Shown here piece after piece: positions 19,296-29,007 of a stretch of DNA of 42,488 nucleotides. The stretch is from the NCBI GenBank assembly GCA_028688275.1, contig JAQTYN010000027.1:1-42488 (forward strand), written 5' to 3'. The stretch is from Gallionella sp. GTDB taxonomy: Bacteria; Pseudomonadota; Gammaproteobacteria; Burkholderiales; Gallionellaceae. A program made the position numbers and the translations under genes. Position 1 is the first letter of the stretch. Each line of letters starts with the position of its first letter. Under the pieces are notes generated by a model, which worked only from the letters and a program-made list of their open reading frames with translations, had not been told where the DNA came from and did not search any database.

Positions 19296-21496
19296 AAGGG
19301 AGAACCTAGATCGATTTGTTCGATGGCTTCGGCTACACGGCTGCGGACACTCAGATCATTATCATTGAGTGCCTCTAACAGTGAGGTGAGGGCTGTAGTA
19401 TCTTTAAGATAGCCCAATGCATAGGCAGCGCGGCTGCGGACAATACTAGCATCATCTTTAAGTGCGCCCAAAAGTGCGGCGACGGCCGCAGTATCTTTGA
19501 GATAACCTAAAGCTTCGGCCGCGCGATGACGGACAAAACCATCTTCATCCTTAAGTGCGGCTAACAGAGTAGGAAGTGCTGCGGAATCTTTGCGATTGCC
19601 CAAGGTCTGGGCTGCGCGACTGCGGAGAAAACCTTCTTCATTTTTGAGTACACCAAATGGCGTGGTGAATGTGATGGAATTTTTAAGCTTACCCAAAGCT
19701 TCGGCTGAACTGCGACAGACGAAGTTTTTCTTACCCTTGAACGCATTCAATAAAAGTCGAATCGTCTCCTCACGATAGCGAAGCCCCAATCCTTGCTGCG
19801 TTATCAAGCAAGTCATCAACCCCTGTAATTCAGGCTGCGCCAAATAAATCCTCACCCATTCCCGCATCATTTCGTCTGAGGTATCCAGTTCCACCTTAGT
19901 TTCTTTGAGGCATAAAAACGCCATGCGAAAGGCGTAGTGCATAATGGCTTCGCGGGGGTGGGGATGGCGGCGGATGGCGGCAATAAATTCGCTGCCTGTT
20001 TCGGCATCTTTCATGCCTTGGTGGGCTGCAGCGAGGCGGATGACTTCGCGCCAGCGCGGTTCAAACAGGTGTTGCCCTAGATAGCGGTCGATGTCTTTGC
20101 GGCGGCGGGTGATGGCACGGGCGGTGAGGTATTCTTGAAAGGTCAGGTGAAAAAAGCCGTATTCGGCGTTGCCTCGGTCGATCAGCAAACCCGACACATC
20201 GCGGATTAAATTCAATAATTGTTCAGCTTTGTGTGCCGCATCCGCTGTATTTAAACCTTTGTCTTTGACCAAAAACTCGCGGATCACTTGCGCCAGTTGC
20301 TCGTGCGAGGCGCGGTTATCGGCGCAGCGTTCGTGTAAATACAGGGCGATTTCTTCCAGCACGGCTTGGGTTTGGTCTTTATCCAAACTGTTTTGTTGGT
20401 CGGCGCGGCGGCGCTTTTGCAGTTCCCAGTTAAAAATAAAGGTGTCGATGCACAGTTTGTACAACTCCACGCGGATGGTCGGCAAAGTCGCACCTTGGCG
20501 GCGAATCAGCCCGATGATGGTACACAACAGCGGATTGGCGGCGAGGGTGCGTATGCCTGCATTGGCTTGAATTTGCGCGATCAGCTCATCGGCTTTTTCC
20601 TTGGCGCGCTTCTGGGTGTTTTCGTCGGGGTCGATGTCCTCTTGTTGTTCCACGGCGTAAATCCATTGCTGGAAGAATTTAGCCATTTGTTCATCGTTAA
20701 ACGGTTCAAGTGTGGCGGTGTGAAAACTCGCCCCCAACGGCGCGGCATCATAACCAATGATGCGCGAGCTGACTAAGCAGCAGTTGTTGGGATAAGTTTG
20801 TAGCACGGATTCAATGGCTTGCACGGTGTTGCGCTGAATGTTGGCATCGCGCTGTTCGTCCAGTCCGTCGAATAACAACAGGGCGCGACCGTTTTTCAAA
20901 GCGAGCTTAAATTCGGCAAACAGGGCGGCGCGCTCGGTTGAGTCTTCAAAGCCCATTTCGATTAAACCTTGGTTTGCCAAATAATTCAGCACCGCATCTT
21001 TGGCTTGCCAAGATTGCTGCGCCAATTCGGCGGCGAGGAAACGTAGAGGAATCAGGATGGGGAGGAATGCCTCGCTATCTCCCGTTCGTGGTGAGTCACC
21101 CTTCGACTCGCTCAGGGCGAACGGTTGCTGGGTGGCTAGAAATGCTCGCGCACTTTGTAGCGCGTAGTGTTTCAACAAGGTGGTTTTCCCCGCGCCAGGG
21201 TCGCCCAACAACACCCACGCGGCATGACGTTGCCATAATTCAGCGGAGGAGATGCCTGTTTCGACTTGCGGCGCGGCATAGCGTTCGCGGCGTAGGTCGC
21301 GTTCTTCATCGTCGCGTGATTCAAATTCACGCGACAATTCAAATTTTTCCGCCTTGCCCATGCGCACGGTCAACTCAATAAACACCTCATCCAAGGTGAG
21401 TTCTATCATGCGGCTGACCTGCATCACGCCCCGAGCATCAATGCGGCGGTGTTCGTGGATGAGTTTTTCCAGATAACGATTGAGTACGTCTGACAT
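19283..21496 (-). CDS. NACHT-domain NTPase with C-terminal HEAT repeats
   Basis: A 737-residue STAND-type NTPase. The ATG at 21496 has AAGGAA six bases upstream; a longer frame to 21643 would run into the flanking repeat and is not supported. The N-terminal 85 residues are charged and unassigned. The NACHT core follows: Walker A LLGDPGAGKTT (98-106), Walker B LLLFDGLDEQ (206-215), sensor-like VSSRIIGYD, and the NPLLCTIIGLIRRQ helix typical of bacterial NACHT proteins. Residues about 600-730 are four to five HEAT repeats of 31 residues. Residues about 126-140 (ALSESKGDSPRTG) are encoded by an in-frame palindromic repeat. Bacterial NACHT proteins are known antiphage sensors; here that is inferred. 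Confidence 0.92.
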   Translation of the reverse strand: MSDVLNRYLEKLIHEHRRIDARGVMQVSRMIELTLDEVFIELTVRMGKAEKFELSREFESRDDEERDLRRERYAAPQVETGISSAELWQRHAAWVLLGDPGAGKTTLLKHYALQSARAFLATQQPFALSESKGDSPRTGDSEAFLPILIPLRFLAAELAQQSWQAKDAVLNYLANQGLIEMGFEDSTERAALFAEFKLALKNGRALLLFDGLDEQRDANIQRNTVQAIESVLQTYPNNCCLVSSRIIGYDAAPLGASFHTATLEPFNDEQMAKFFQQWIYAVEQQEDIDPDENTQKRAKEKADELIAQIQANAGIRTLAANPLLCTIIGLIRRQGATLPTIRVELYKLCIDTFIFNWELQKRRRADQQNSLDKDQTQAVLEEIALYLHERCADNRASHEQLAQVIREFLVKDKGLNTADAAHKAEQLLNLIRDVSGLLIDRGNAEYGFFHLTFQEYLTARAITRRRKDIDRYLGQHLFEPRWREVIRLAAAHQGMKDAETGSEFIAAIRRHPHPREAIMHYAFRMAFLCLKETKVELDTSDEMMREWVRIYLAQPELQGLMTCLITQQGLGLRYREETIRLLLNAFKGKKNFVCRSSAEALGKLKNSITFTTPFGVLKNEEGFLRSRAAQTLGNRKDSAALPTLLAALKDEDGFVRHRAAEALGYLKDTAAVAALLGALKDDASIVRSRAAYALGYLKDTTALTSLLEALNDNDLSVRSRVAEAIEQIDLGSPLCPN
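19315..19700. repeat. Tandem ~93-bp repeats encoding HEAT units
   Basis: The 3' part of the NACHT gene holds four to five copies of a 93-base unit (31 codons), recognisable by the recurring GCCTCGGC/GCGCGxxTGCGGAC and TCATCTTTAAGTGCG segments. The central copies are the most alike, pointing to recent duplication. Copy number could vary between strains. Confidence 0.75.
21081..21124. repeat. Palindromic repeat, family B, in frame inside the NACHT gene
   Basis: CCGTTCGTGGTGAG, CCCTTCGACTCGCTCAGGG and CGAACGG form a nested palindrome of the same family as the two elements flanking the cassette. Read on the minus strand it supplies about 15 residues to the NACHT protein just after Walker A, without breaking the frame. 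Confidence 0.8.
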
Positions 21497-21563
21497 GGCA
21501 ATTCCTTGTTTGGCGCGAGGCTGCATTGTAGTGAAGTACGTGGAACTTGTGCGCAACGTTTGC

Positions 21564-21707
21564 CTTGGGAAATGATGATTTAATGTGCCGCTCGTGGTGA
21601 GCCGTGAGCGTGTCGAACGGTCGAACCATGCGCTTAAAACCAATAGATTAAATCCATGCGTCCTTCGACAAGCTCAGGACGAACAGATTTAATCTGCGTC
21701 TCCCTTA
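21564..21707. repeat. Palindromic MITE-like element, right flank of the NACHT-KAP cassette
   Basis: About 144 bases whose reverse complement aligns with 17371-17509: GATTAAATC, CCTGAGCTTGTCGAAGG, GATTTAATCTATTG, CATGGTTCGAC, GCTCACCACGA and a final TTTCCC are shared in the same order. It starts 68 bases before the NACHT start codon and ends 77 bases before the oxidoreductase start. The NACHT promoter must lie in it or between it and 21496; no strong boxes are seen. Confidence 0.75.
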
Positions 21708-21784
21708 TTCACTTCAGGGTCGAGCAGAATTTCGCTTTGCGGTAGAATACGCGCCCGTTGAACTTCCCTTCTGGCGACATTCAA

Positions 21785-24700
21785 ATGACAGCACGTTTGC
21801 GCGAAATTCCTTACAACTACACTTCTTTCTCTGACCGCGAGATCGTCTTGCGTATTTTGGGCGATGAGGCGTGGCAGATTATCAACACTTTGCGCGCCGA
21901 GCGACGCACAGGCCGTTCAGCGCAGATGCTGTACGAAGTCTTGGGCGACATCTGGGTGGTCACCCGCAATCCTTATTTGCAAGACGATTTATTGGGCAAT
22001 GCCAAGCGGCGCGGTGCGTTGATCGACGCGTTGCACCATCGGCTGAATGCGATTGATGCGCGTCGTCAGGATAACGCACTGGTAAAACGCTTGCTGGAAT
22101 TGGCACGCGCTGCGGTGGATGAATTCGCGGCGGAATTTGAACACACCCTGCAATTGCGCAAACGTGCGCTGCGCGTATTGAGCCGCATTACTCGTCGCGA
22201 CAATGTGCAATTCGACGGCTTGGCGCGAGTTTCCCATGTGACCGACGCGACCGATTGGCGCGTGGAATTTCCGTTTGTGGTGCTGCATCCCGACACCGAA
22301 GCGGAAGTCGCCGCACTGGTGCGGGCGTGTATAGAGCTGAAACTCACCATTATTCCACGCGGCGGCGGCACGGGTTATACGGGCGGTGCCGTGCCGTTGG
22401 ATAAGTTTTCAGCGGTCATCAATACTGAAAAACTGGATGCGATTTCCGCCATCGACCAGCGCGTGTTACCAGGGCTGGACGCGCCTTACGCCACCATTCA
22501 TTGCGGCGCGGGTGTGGTCACACGGCGGGTGATGGAAGCGGCTGAGCACAATCAACTGGTGTTCGCGGTTGATCCCACCTCGGCGGATGCGTCGTGCATC
22601 GGCGGGAATGTCTCGATGAACGCGGGCGGCAAAAAAGCGGTGTTGTGGGGAACCGCCTTGGATAATCTCGCCTCGTGGCGCATGGTGACCCCAGATGGGT
22701 TGTGGATGGAAGTCGAACGGCTGAATCACAATCTGGGCAAAATTCACGACACTGAGCTGGCGATTTTTCGCATCAGCCGCTATCACGAAGATGGAAAAAC
22801 CCCACACAGCGCGCCTGAATTATTGACTATTCCAGGTACTGCGTTTCGCAAAGCGGGCTTAGGCAAAGATGTGACCGATAAGTTTTTGTCGGGTTTGCCT
22901 GGGATACAAAAAGAAGGCTGCGATGGGATCATTACCTCGGCGCGCTTTATTTTGCATCGCGCCCATAGCCACACCCGCACGGTGTGCTTGGAGTTTTTTG
23001 GTCAAGTGCATGAAGCTGTGCCGTCGATTGTGGAAATCACCGACCTGTTCAGCGTCAGCAGCAACCACCCTTCTCCCTTCCCCCTTCGTCCTTCCCCTGT
23101 TTTTTTAGCGGGCTTGGAACATCTGGATGAGCGTTATCTCAAAGCGGTGGGTTATGCCACCAAGTCACGCCGTGGTACGCGTCCTAAGATGGTGCTGATT
23201 GCCGATGTGGTGAGCGATGATGCGGATGGCGCAGCGCAAGCGGCTTCGGAAATTGTACGTCTGGCAAATTTGCGCAGCGGTGAAGGCTTTATCGCCGTTT
23301 CGGCAGAAGCGCGTAAAAAATTCTGGCTGGATAGAGCGCGCACCGCCGCCATTGCCAAACACACCAATGCCTTTAAAATCAACGAAGATGTGGTGATTCC
23401 ATTGCCGCGCATGGGCGATTATTGCGATGGCGTGGAGCGCATCAATATCGAGTTGTCTTTGCATAACAAACTCAAGCTGCTGGATGCGTTGGATGAACTC
23501 TTTGCGGGCGAATTGCCGTTGTATTACCAAGACGACAAGCAATTAGGTGATGCGGAGTTGTTGGGTAATCGCGCCCAAGAAGCGCGACAATTGTTGGCGG
23601 ATGTACGTTTCCGCTGGACGTGGTTGATGGCGAACTTGGATGCTGCTAATCCGGATGCGCCCTCTCCCCCAGCCCCTCTCCCGCACGCGGGCGAGGGGAG
23701 TGAAGGGCAACAAACCATCTTCCAAGCCTTGCAAGATCACAGTTTGCGGGCTTCTTGGAAAGTGGAGTTGCGCGACCCGTTGCGACATATTTTTTCGGGT
23801 GGCACGTATCAGCCTATTTTGGAACGTTGCCACGCGCTGCATTTGAGCACCTTGAAAAGTCGGGTGTTTGTGGCGTTGCACATGCACGCGGGCGATGGCA
23901 ATGTGCACACCAATATCCCTGTAAATTCAGATGATTACGCCATGTTGCAACAAGCGTATGGCGCGGTGGATCGCATTATGCAGTTGGCGAAAGACTTGGG
24001 CGGCGTGATTTCGGGCGAGCACGGCATTGGCATTACCAAGTTTGATTTTTTGGAAGCCAGCGAAATTGCGTCCTTTACGGCGTACAAACAACAAGTCGAT
24101 CCTGAAGGGCGTTTTAACAAAGGTAAGTTGCTCAAAGGCAGCAATTTGGAGCGCGCTTACACCCCCAGCTTTAATTTGATGGAGCTGGAAAGTTTGATTC
24201 TGGAAAAGAGTGAATTGGGCGAAATATCGGATTCGGTGAAAGATTGTTTGCGCTGCGGCAAATGTAAACCCGTGTGCAGCACCCACGTGCCGCGTGCCAA
24301 TTTGCTGTATTCGCCGCGCAATAAAATTTTGGCAACGTCGCTGCTGATTGAAGCGTTCTTGTATGAAGAGCAAACGCGGCGCGGGATTTCGCTGAAGCAT
24401 TTTGATGAATTTAACGACGTGGCGGATCACTGTACGGTGTGTCACAAGTGCTTGAATCCTTGTCCCGTGAACATCGACTTTGGCGATGTGTCGATTGCGA
24501 TGCGGAATTTCTTGCGCAAGCACAAGCAAAAACACTTCAATCCCATCACCGCCACGTCGATGTTGTTCCTGAATGCGACTGATCCCACCACCATCAAACT
24601 GGTGCGCAAGGTGATGATAGAGTGGGCGTATCAGGGACAACGCTGGGCACATCGCGTGGCGAAAAGTTTTGGTTTGTTGAATGGACAACGTAAACATCCG

Positions 24701-25651
24701 CCCGCGACGGTGGGTGGCGCGCCGATTAAAGCGCAAGTGATTCATTTTATTAACAAACCCATGCCAGGGAATTTGCCCAAGAAAACCTCGCGGGCGTTGC
24801 TGGACATTGAAGATGCGCACGTTGTGCCGATTATTCGCAATCCTAACGTGGCGAATGAAGACAGTGACGCGGTGTTTTATTTCCCAGGGTGTGGTTCTGA
24901 ACGCTTGTTCGGGCAAGTGGGGCTGGCGACGCAAGCGATGTTGTACGAAACAGGCGCGATTACGGTGTTGCCACCTGGCTATCTGTGCTGCGGTTATCCG
25001 CAAAATGCCTCTGGGCAAGGTGATAAAGCCAATCAAATTACCACCGACAACCGCGTGTTATTCCATCGCGTCGCCAATACCTTGAATTATTTGGATATTA
25101 AAACGGTCATTGTGTCGTGCGGCACGTGTATGGATCAGTTGCAAAAATACCAGTTCGAGAAAATTTTCCCGAATTGTCGCTTGCTGGATATACACGAGTA
25201 TTTGCTGGAAAAGGGTGTGAAATTGAATGGCGTGAGTGGTACGCGCTATATGTACCATGACCCCTGCCATTCGCCGATGAAGACCTATGCACCGATGAAA
25301 GTAGTGAATGAGTTGATGGGCACGAAAGTCACGCTCAATGAACGTTGCTGCGGCGAGTCGGGTACGTTTGGCGTGTCTAAGCCGCAGATTGCCACTCAAG
25401 TGCGTTTCCGCAAAGAAGAGGAAATGCGCAAAGGGGCGGATGCACTACGCACAGATGGCTTTGCGGGCGATGTCAAAGTCCTCACCGCCTGCCCATCGTG
25501 TCAGCAAGGATTGTCGCGCTATGATGACGATAGTGGCACGACGGCGGATTACATTGTGGTGGAAATGGCGAAGCAATTATTGGGCGAAAACTGGTTGGCT
25601 GAATATGTGGAGAAAGCCAATCATGGCGGGATAGAACGGGTATTGTTATGA
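21785..25651 (+). CDS. Large FAD/Fe-S oxidoreductase (DUF3683, FAD-binding, 4Fe-4S and CCG domains)
   Basis: A 1288-residue multidomain oxidoreductase. The ATG at 21785 gives the family N-terminus [20 protein letters not shown] (a TTG nine codons earlier is less likely). In order: DUF3683 region (1-150), GlcD-like FAD-binding PCMH domain ([16 protein letters not shown] near 190), FAD-oxidase C-terminal domain ([24 protein letters not shown]), two 4Fe-4S clusters ([11 protein letters not shown] near 821, [12 protein letters not shown] near 883) and two cysteine-rich CCG domains (LCCGYP near 1067, RCCGESG near 1186). The family resembles D-lactate/glycolate dehydrogenases feeding electrons to quinones, but its substrate is unknown. 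Two low-complexity insertions are visible at about 427-440 and 625-638. It overlaps the HIT gene by four bases. Confidence 0.92.
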   Translation: MTARLREIPYNYTSFSDREIVLRILGDEAWQIINTLRAERRTGRSAQMLYEVLGDIWVVTRNPYLQDDLLGNAKRRGALIDALHHRLNAIDARRQDNALVKRLLELARAAVDEFAAEFEHTLQLRKRALRVLSRITRRDNVQFDGLARVSHVTDATDWRVEFPFVVLHPDTEAEVAALVRACIELKLTIIPRGGGTGYTGGAVPLDKFSAVINTEKLDAISAIDQRVLPGLDAPYATIHCGAGVVTRRVMEAAEHNQLVFAVDPTSADASCIGGNVSMNAGGKKAVLWGTALDNLASWRMVTPDGLWMEVERLNHNLGKIHDTELAIFRISRYHEDGKTPHSAPELLTIPGTAFRKAGLGKDVTDKFLSGLPGIQKEGCDGIITSARFILHRAHSHTRTVCLEFFGQVHEAVPSIVEITDLFSVSSNHPSPFPLRPSPVFLAGLEHLDERYLKAVGYATKSRRGTRPKMVLIADVVSDDADGAAQAASEIVRLANLRSGEGFIAVSAEARKKFWLDRARTAAIAKHTNAFKINEDVVIPLPRMGDYCDGVERINIELSLHNKLKLLDALDELFAGELPLYYQDDKQLGDAELLGNRAQEARQLLADVRFRWTWLMANLDAANPDAPSPPAPLPHAGEGSEGQQTIFQALQDHSLRASWKVELRDPLRHIFSGGTYQPILERCHALHLSTLKSRVFVALHMHAGDGNVHTNIPVNSDDYAMLQQAYGAVDRIMQLAKDLGGVISGEHGIGITKFDFLEASEIASFTAYKQQVDPEGRFNKGKLLKGSNLERAYTPSFNLMELESLILEKSELGEISDSVKDCLRCGKCKPVCSTHVPRANLLYSPRNKILATSLLIEAFLYEEQTRRGISLKHFDEFNDVADHCTVCHKCLNPCPVNIDFGDVSIAMRNFLRKHKQKHFNPITATSMLFLNATDPTTIKLVRKVMIEWAYQGQRWAHRVAKSFGLLNGQRKHPPATVGGAPIKAQVIHFINKPMPGNLPKKTSRALLDIEDAHVVPIIRNPNVANEDSDAVFYFPGCGSERLFGQVGLATQAMLYETGAITVLPPGYLCCGYPQNASGQGDKANQITTDNRVLFHRVANTLNYLDIKTVIVSCGTCMDQLQKYQFEKIFPNCRLLDIHEYLLEKGVKLNGVSGTRYMYHDPCHSPMKTYAPMKVVNELMGTKVTLNERCCGESGTFGVSKPQIATQVRFRKEEEMRKGADALRTDGFAGDVKVLTACPSCQQGLSRYDDDSGTTADYIVVEMAKQLLGENWLAEYVEKANHGGIERVLL
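23660..23698. repeat. Palindromic repeat, family A, in frame inside the oxidoreductase gene
   Basis: CCCTCTCCC then CCCTCTCCCGCACGCGGGCGAGGGG is the same palindrome as in valS (7597-7636). It encodes an insertion of about 13 residues ([15 protein letters not shown]) in the FAD-oxidase C-terminal region without breaking the frame. Confidence 0.85.
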
Positions 25652-26073
25652 CGCATCCAGCTTGCGAATTGTGCGTACAAGACGGGGGAGATGTCATTTT
25701 TCGCAATGACTTTTTGCGCATTGTGTTGGTTGCGGATGCCGATTACCCTGGCTTTTGCCGCGTGATTTGCAACGCGCATATTGCCGAAATGACCGATTTG
25801 CCGATTCCCCAACGTAGTCAGTTGATGATGAGCGTGTGCAAGGTGGAGCAAGTGCTGCGCGAGGTGATGCGACCTGATAAAATCAACCTTGCCAGCTTAG
25901 GAAATATGACCCCGCATTTGCATTGGCACGTTATCCCGCGTTATAAGAATGACAAGCACTTTCCACAATCTGTGTGGGGTGTCGCTCAGCGTGAATCTCG
26001 CCCGATGCCACCCAGTGGTTGGCGAGCAACTTTGATTTCCCGTATCCAACAAGAAATGAGCCCATTATGCTGA
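25648..26073 (+). CDS. HIT-family nucleotide-binding protein
   Basis: A 141-residue histidine-triad protein. The active-site motif is H90-L-H92-W-H94 in [10 protein letters not shown], with the second conserved segment [12 protein letters not shown] before it. HIT proteins hydrolyse or transfer nucleotides from phosphoramidates, dinucleotides or adenylylated substrates; the precise substrate cannot be told. The ATG overlaps the stop codon of the oxidoreductase gene and its own end overlaps the next gene by seven bases, so the three form a tightly coupled operon. Confidence 0.92.
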   Translation: MTHPACELCVQDGGDVIFRNDFLRIVLVADADYPGFCRVICNAHIAEMTDLPIPQRSQLMMSVCKVEQVLREVMRPDKINLASLGNMTPHLHWHVIPRYKNDKHFPQSVWGVAQRESRPMPPSGWRATLISRIQQEMSPLC

Positions 26074-27677
26074 CGCTGCCGCTCGAACCCATGGATGACC
26101 GTGCCAATCCCGCCTTTAAAAATGTGGCGGAGTGCACCAAGTGGCTGAATCAATTACAGCTCACCAATCTGCAATTGGCACACAGTCAGTTGTTGATCCA
26201 AATCAACGAATTAAATCACTTTCCGATTCGTGCGCTAGAGCGGTTGAGTGTCTTGGAATTATTGCGTGAAACCGTGGCGCATGTGCAAGCTGACTATGCT
26301 AAAAAGTTGATTGCTCGCCCGTTGTTATTGAGCGATCCAGAATACATGGTGTTTGTTTCCATTGTGCATTTATGGCAAGCGATGGTGACGGGGTATCAAC
26401 GCTGTTTGCAGGATTACCTCAGTGGCGACAAGCAGATCAAGAAACAGGGGAGCTTGTTATGTCATCGTTGTTTGCTGTATAGCGGGCTGGAAATTTTTGA
26501 GTATTTACGCACAGGGTATGAGTTCAATCCGAACTTATGGTACCAACTGCATAATTTGTATGCTTTTGCGGAGCAAGAGCAGCTGCACGAAACTGAGGTG
26601 AAGGACGAGTTGAATGCGGGGCAAGTGCGCACGAATTGTTGCAATATCTACGTGAAAACCTTGTTGGCGTGCGATGCACATCCTGCTGAATTGACGCGCT
26701 CACAACTGCGTTTGTTGGATGGCTGGTTGAACACTTGGAGCAAGGAAATCCGTTTAGCACGCCATTTTACGGTGAGCAAAGGGGATGCCCAGCCGTTAGC
26801 AGTCGATTTGGAAAGTACGCAAGGTTTGCAATGGGCGCGCCAAGTGAAGGATAACGAGTATATTCGCTATCTGGCGTTGGTGCCGCTGAGTAAGTTGTTG
26901 CGGGTCAAAATCATCTTATTGGATCAAGGTACGAGCTCCGATAAAGTAGGACTTGGCGTGCAGGTACATCCAGATGAGTGCGTGGAATTATTAACTTTTT
27001 TGCATAAATGTTGGTGTGAACTGCATAGCGCACCTCCGCGTATCTTGCGAGCGATCCCCCAAGAGGCGCAATTATGTTACGCACCTGATCAAATTTGGGC
27101 GCAGTTGAAGGGCAAACCTTTTGCCCAGCCGCACCAGAGCATTGATGCGATGACGCGTCAGGCGGCAGAGAACTTTGGCAATGTGTCAGATAAAGCACCT
27201 AGCGTGTATCGGTGCGCCACATTAGAGGATTGGCTGTTGGAAAGCGACAGCTTGTTAGACGCACAACTTATTCGTCGTGGCGCGGCACTAGGGCGTTTAA
27301 GTTACAGTCAGCTGGTTGCGGTGAGAGCAAGTGGGGCGAATGATTTTGTGTTGGCGGCGACGACTTGGTTGAAAGTGTCGCGCACAGGTAAGTTGCAGAT
27401 AGGGGTGAGTTATTTTCCTGGTACGCCCGACCCTGTATATATCCGCCCAGCAGGACTGAATCAAAGTGCGGGAAATTTGTATGAGCTTGCTTTCTCGTTG
27501 CCCGCCTTGCCAGCCATGAATATTCCCGCCAGTTTGATTTTGCCGCGTGCGTGGTTTGAGGCGGGACGGGTGATTGAAGTACGTTCACGGCAGAGTATGC
27601 AAATCGCGAAGCTGGGTATCAGTGTGGCGCGTGGACTGGATTACGAACGGGTCAGTTTTATCCCGATCAAGCTTTAG
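26067..27677 (+). CDS. Conserved protein of unknown function, possible PilZ-like C-terminal domain
   Basis: A 536-residue cytosolic protein that I do not recognise with certainty. The ATG at 26067 starts in the ATGCTGA overlap with the HIT stop codon; a start at 26019 is not needed. The N-terminal two thirds is alpha-helical (ECTKWLNQLQLTNLQLAHSQLL, then a region rich in Leu and Tyr). The last 130 residues look beta-rich, with RRGAALGRLSYSQLVAVRASG, DFVLAATTWLKVSRTGKLQIGVSYFPG and a closing RGLDYERVSFIPI, which resembles the C-terminal barrel of long proteins proposed to bind cyclic di-GMP through PilZ-like domains. A canonical RxxxR...D/NxSxxG motif was not found, so binding is unproven. It overlaps phoR tail to tail by 11 bases. 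Confidence 0.7.
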   Translation: MLTLPLEPMDDRANPAFKNVAECTKWLNQLQLTNLQLAHSQLLIQINELNHFPIRALERLSVLELLRETVAHVQADYAKKLIARPLLLSDPEYMVFVSIVHLWQAMVTGYQRCLQDYLSGDKQIKKQGSLLCHRCLLYSGLEIFEYLRTGYEFNPNLWYQLHNLYAFAEQEQLHETEVKDELNAGQVRTNCCNIYVKTLLACDAHPAELTRSQLRLLDGWLNTWSKEIRLARHFTVSKGDAQPLAVDLESTQGLQWARQVKDNEYIRYLALVPLSKLLRVKIILLDQGTSSDKVGLGVQVHPDECVELLTFLHKCWCELHSAPPRILRAIPQEAQLCYAPDQIWAQLKGKPFAQPHQSIDAMTRQAAENFGNVSDKAPSVYRCATLEDWLLESDSLLDAQLIRRGAALGRLSYSQLVAVRASGANDFVLAATTWLKVSRTGKLQIGVSYFPGTPDPVYIRPAGLNQSAGNLYELAFSLPALPAMNIPASLILPRAWFEAGRVIEVRSRQSMQIAKLGISVARGLDYERVSFIPIKL

Positions 27678-28998
27678 ACGTCACTTTTGCGCTCATAGGG
27701 GCTGAACTTTCCCCTGACTTAAGCGGGAAGACCAATAGAAACTGACTGCCTTTGCCTTCTGTACTGAGAATTTCTAGCTTAGCCTGATGACGAATCGCAA
27801 TCCGCGAGACGATTGCCAAGCCCAATCCTGTCCCGCCTGTTTCTCGTGAGCGGCTGAGTTCAACGCGATAAAACCGCTCGGTCAAGCGTGGAATATGGGA
27901 TGCGGCGATACCGATCCCATTGTCTTGCACAGAGAAAACCGCTTGCCCTGCTCGAGTCCACCAACGTAAATTAATGTTGCCACCCGCAGGAGTGTAGCGC
28001 ACGGCATTGCTGACAAGATTACTGAATGCACTGCGTAACTCCTCGCGATTACCTTGCAGCTTGGGAATGCCGACGTTGTCCAGATGTAGGCTATGTCGTC
28101 CATGGCTCAGTAATTCCCCATCTTGATATACTTCATCCAGCAAGTCAGACATTGTGATGGTTTCTTGAGTGGGCGGACTTTGCTCATTTTCGAGACGAGA
28201 TAAGGTCAGCAAATCAGACACCAAAGTACTCATGCGCTGCGTTTGTTCGGCAACTAATCCCAAGGCGTGACGCACTTGATCGTGGCTTAAATCCGTCATG
28301 TCTTGCAAATTTTCCACAAAACCATTGACTACCGTGAGCGGGGTGCGTAGCTCATGTGAGACATTCGCCACAAAATCACGTCGCATTTTTTCGATACGCT
28401 CTAATTGTGTAATGTCGCGGCTAATCAGTAAGCGTTTATTGTCACCATAAGAGATGAGTTTGATCGAGAGTACCATGTCTTCGTGACGAGACGGGTGCAT
28501 CACCAGTGGGGCATCTGCCTCTGCGATATGCAAATAGCTGATAAATTCAGGTTGTCTGACCAGATAGGTAATGTCTTGCAGGATGTCTCGTTGTGCACTC
28601 AAACCAAAATGCAGCTCCGCCAAAGGGTTGCACCATTCAATACGATTGGCCGCATTGAGAATGGCAACGCCTTCGGGCAAGGCGGCTGTGGCTTGTTCAA
28701 TATGCTTGAGTTCAGTTGCCAGCTCTTGTTTGGTTCGCTTATGCTTTTTGACCATTTTGTAGAGCTTGGTGAATGCCTCTTCCCATACTCCCATGGCTTC
28801 AGGAATGGTTTCCAACTGGGCATCATTGAGCCAGTGTTCCAGTTTGAAAAGCAGCCAAAGTTGGCGTAGTAGCAAGAGCAGCAACATTGCCACCATCGCA
28901 ATGAGTGCTGCTGTCGCGGAAAATACTCCCCATATTAAGCCTGCCAAGGTTGCGCAGGCGATAATTGGTATGCTTGCGCGTAGCCAGAAATCTTGCAA
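27667..28998 (-). CDS. phoR: Phosphate regulon sensor histidine kinase PhoR
   Basis: A 443-residue inner membrane histidine kinase. Two hydrophobic segments (about 8-24 and 30-52), with almost no periplasmic loop between, form the PhoR-type anchor. A PAS domain (about 100-200), the phosphoacceptor H215 in FVANVSHELRTPLTV, and the ATPase boxes (NAVRYTPAGG, DNGIGI, GTGLGLAIV) follow. PhoR senses phosphate through the Pst transporter and PhoU, and phosphorylates PhoB. It starts nine bases downstream of phoB in the same operon. No pst or phoU genes are in the window. Confidence 0.93.
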   Translation of the reverse strand: MQDFWLRASIPIIACATLAGLIWGVFSATAALIAMVAMLLLLLLRQLWLLFKLEHWLNDAQLETIPEAMGVWEEAFTKLYKMVKKHKRTKQELATELKHIEQATAALPEGVAILNAANRIEWCNPLAELHFGLSAQRDILQDITYLVRQPEFISYLHIAEADAPLVMHPSRHEDMVLSIKLISYGDNKRLLISRDITQLERIEKMRRDFVANVSHELRTPLTVVNGFVENLQDMTDLSHDQVRHALGLVAEQTQRMSTLVSDLLTLSRLENEQSPPTQETITMSDLLDEVYQDGELLSHGRHSLHLDNVGIPKLQGNREELRSAFSNLVSNAVRYTPAGGNINLRWWTRAGQAVFSVQDNGIGIAASHIPRLTERFYRVELSRSRETGGTGLGLAIVSRIAIRHQAKLEILSTEGKGSQFLLVFPLKSGESSAPMSAKVTSKA

Positions 28999-29007
28999 GA
29001 AATACTC

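Noticed and set aside
21497..21643. 49-residue N-terminal extension of the NACHT protein
   Set aside because: It runs into the flanking repeat and has no family support; ATG 21496 has a good ribosome binding site.
23927..25036. Antisense frame of 369 codons in the oxidoreductase gene
   Set aside because: The sense strand encodes conserved Fe-S and FAD motifs; the antisense frame is His/Arg-rich shadow sequence.
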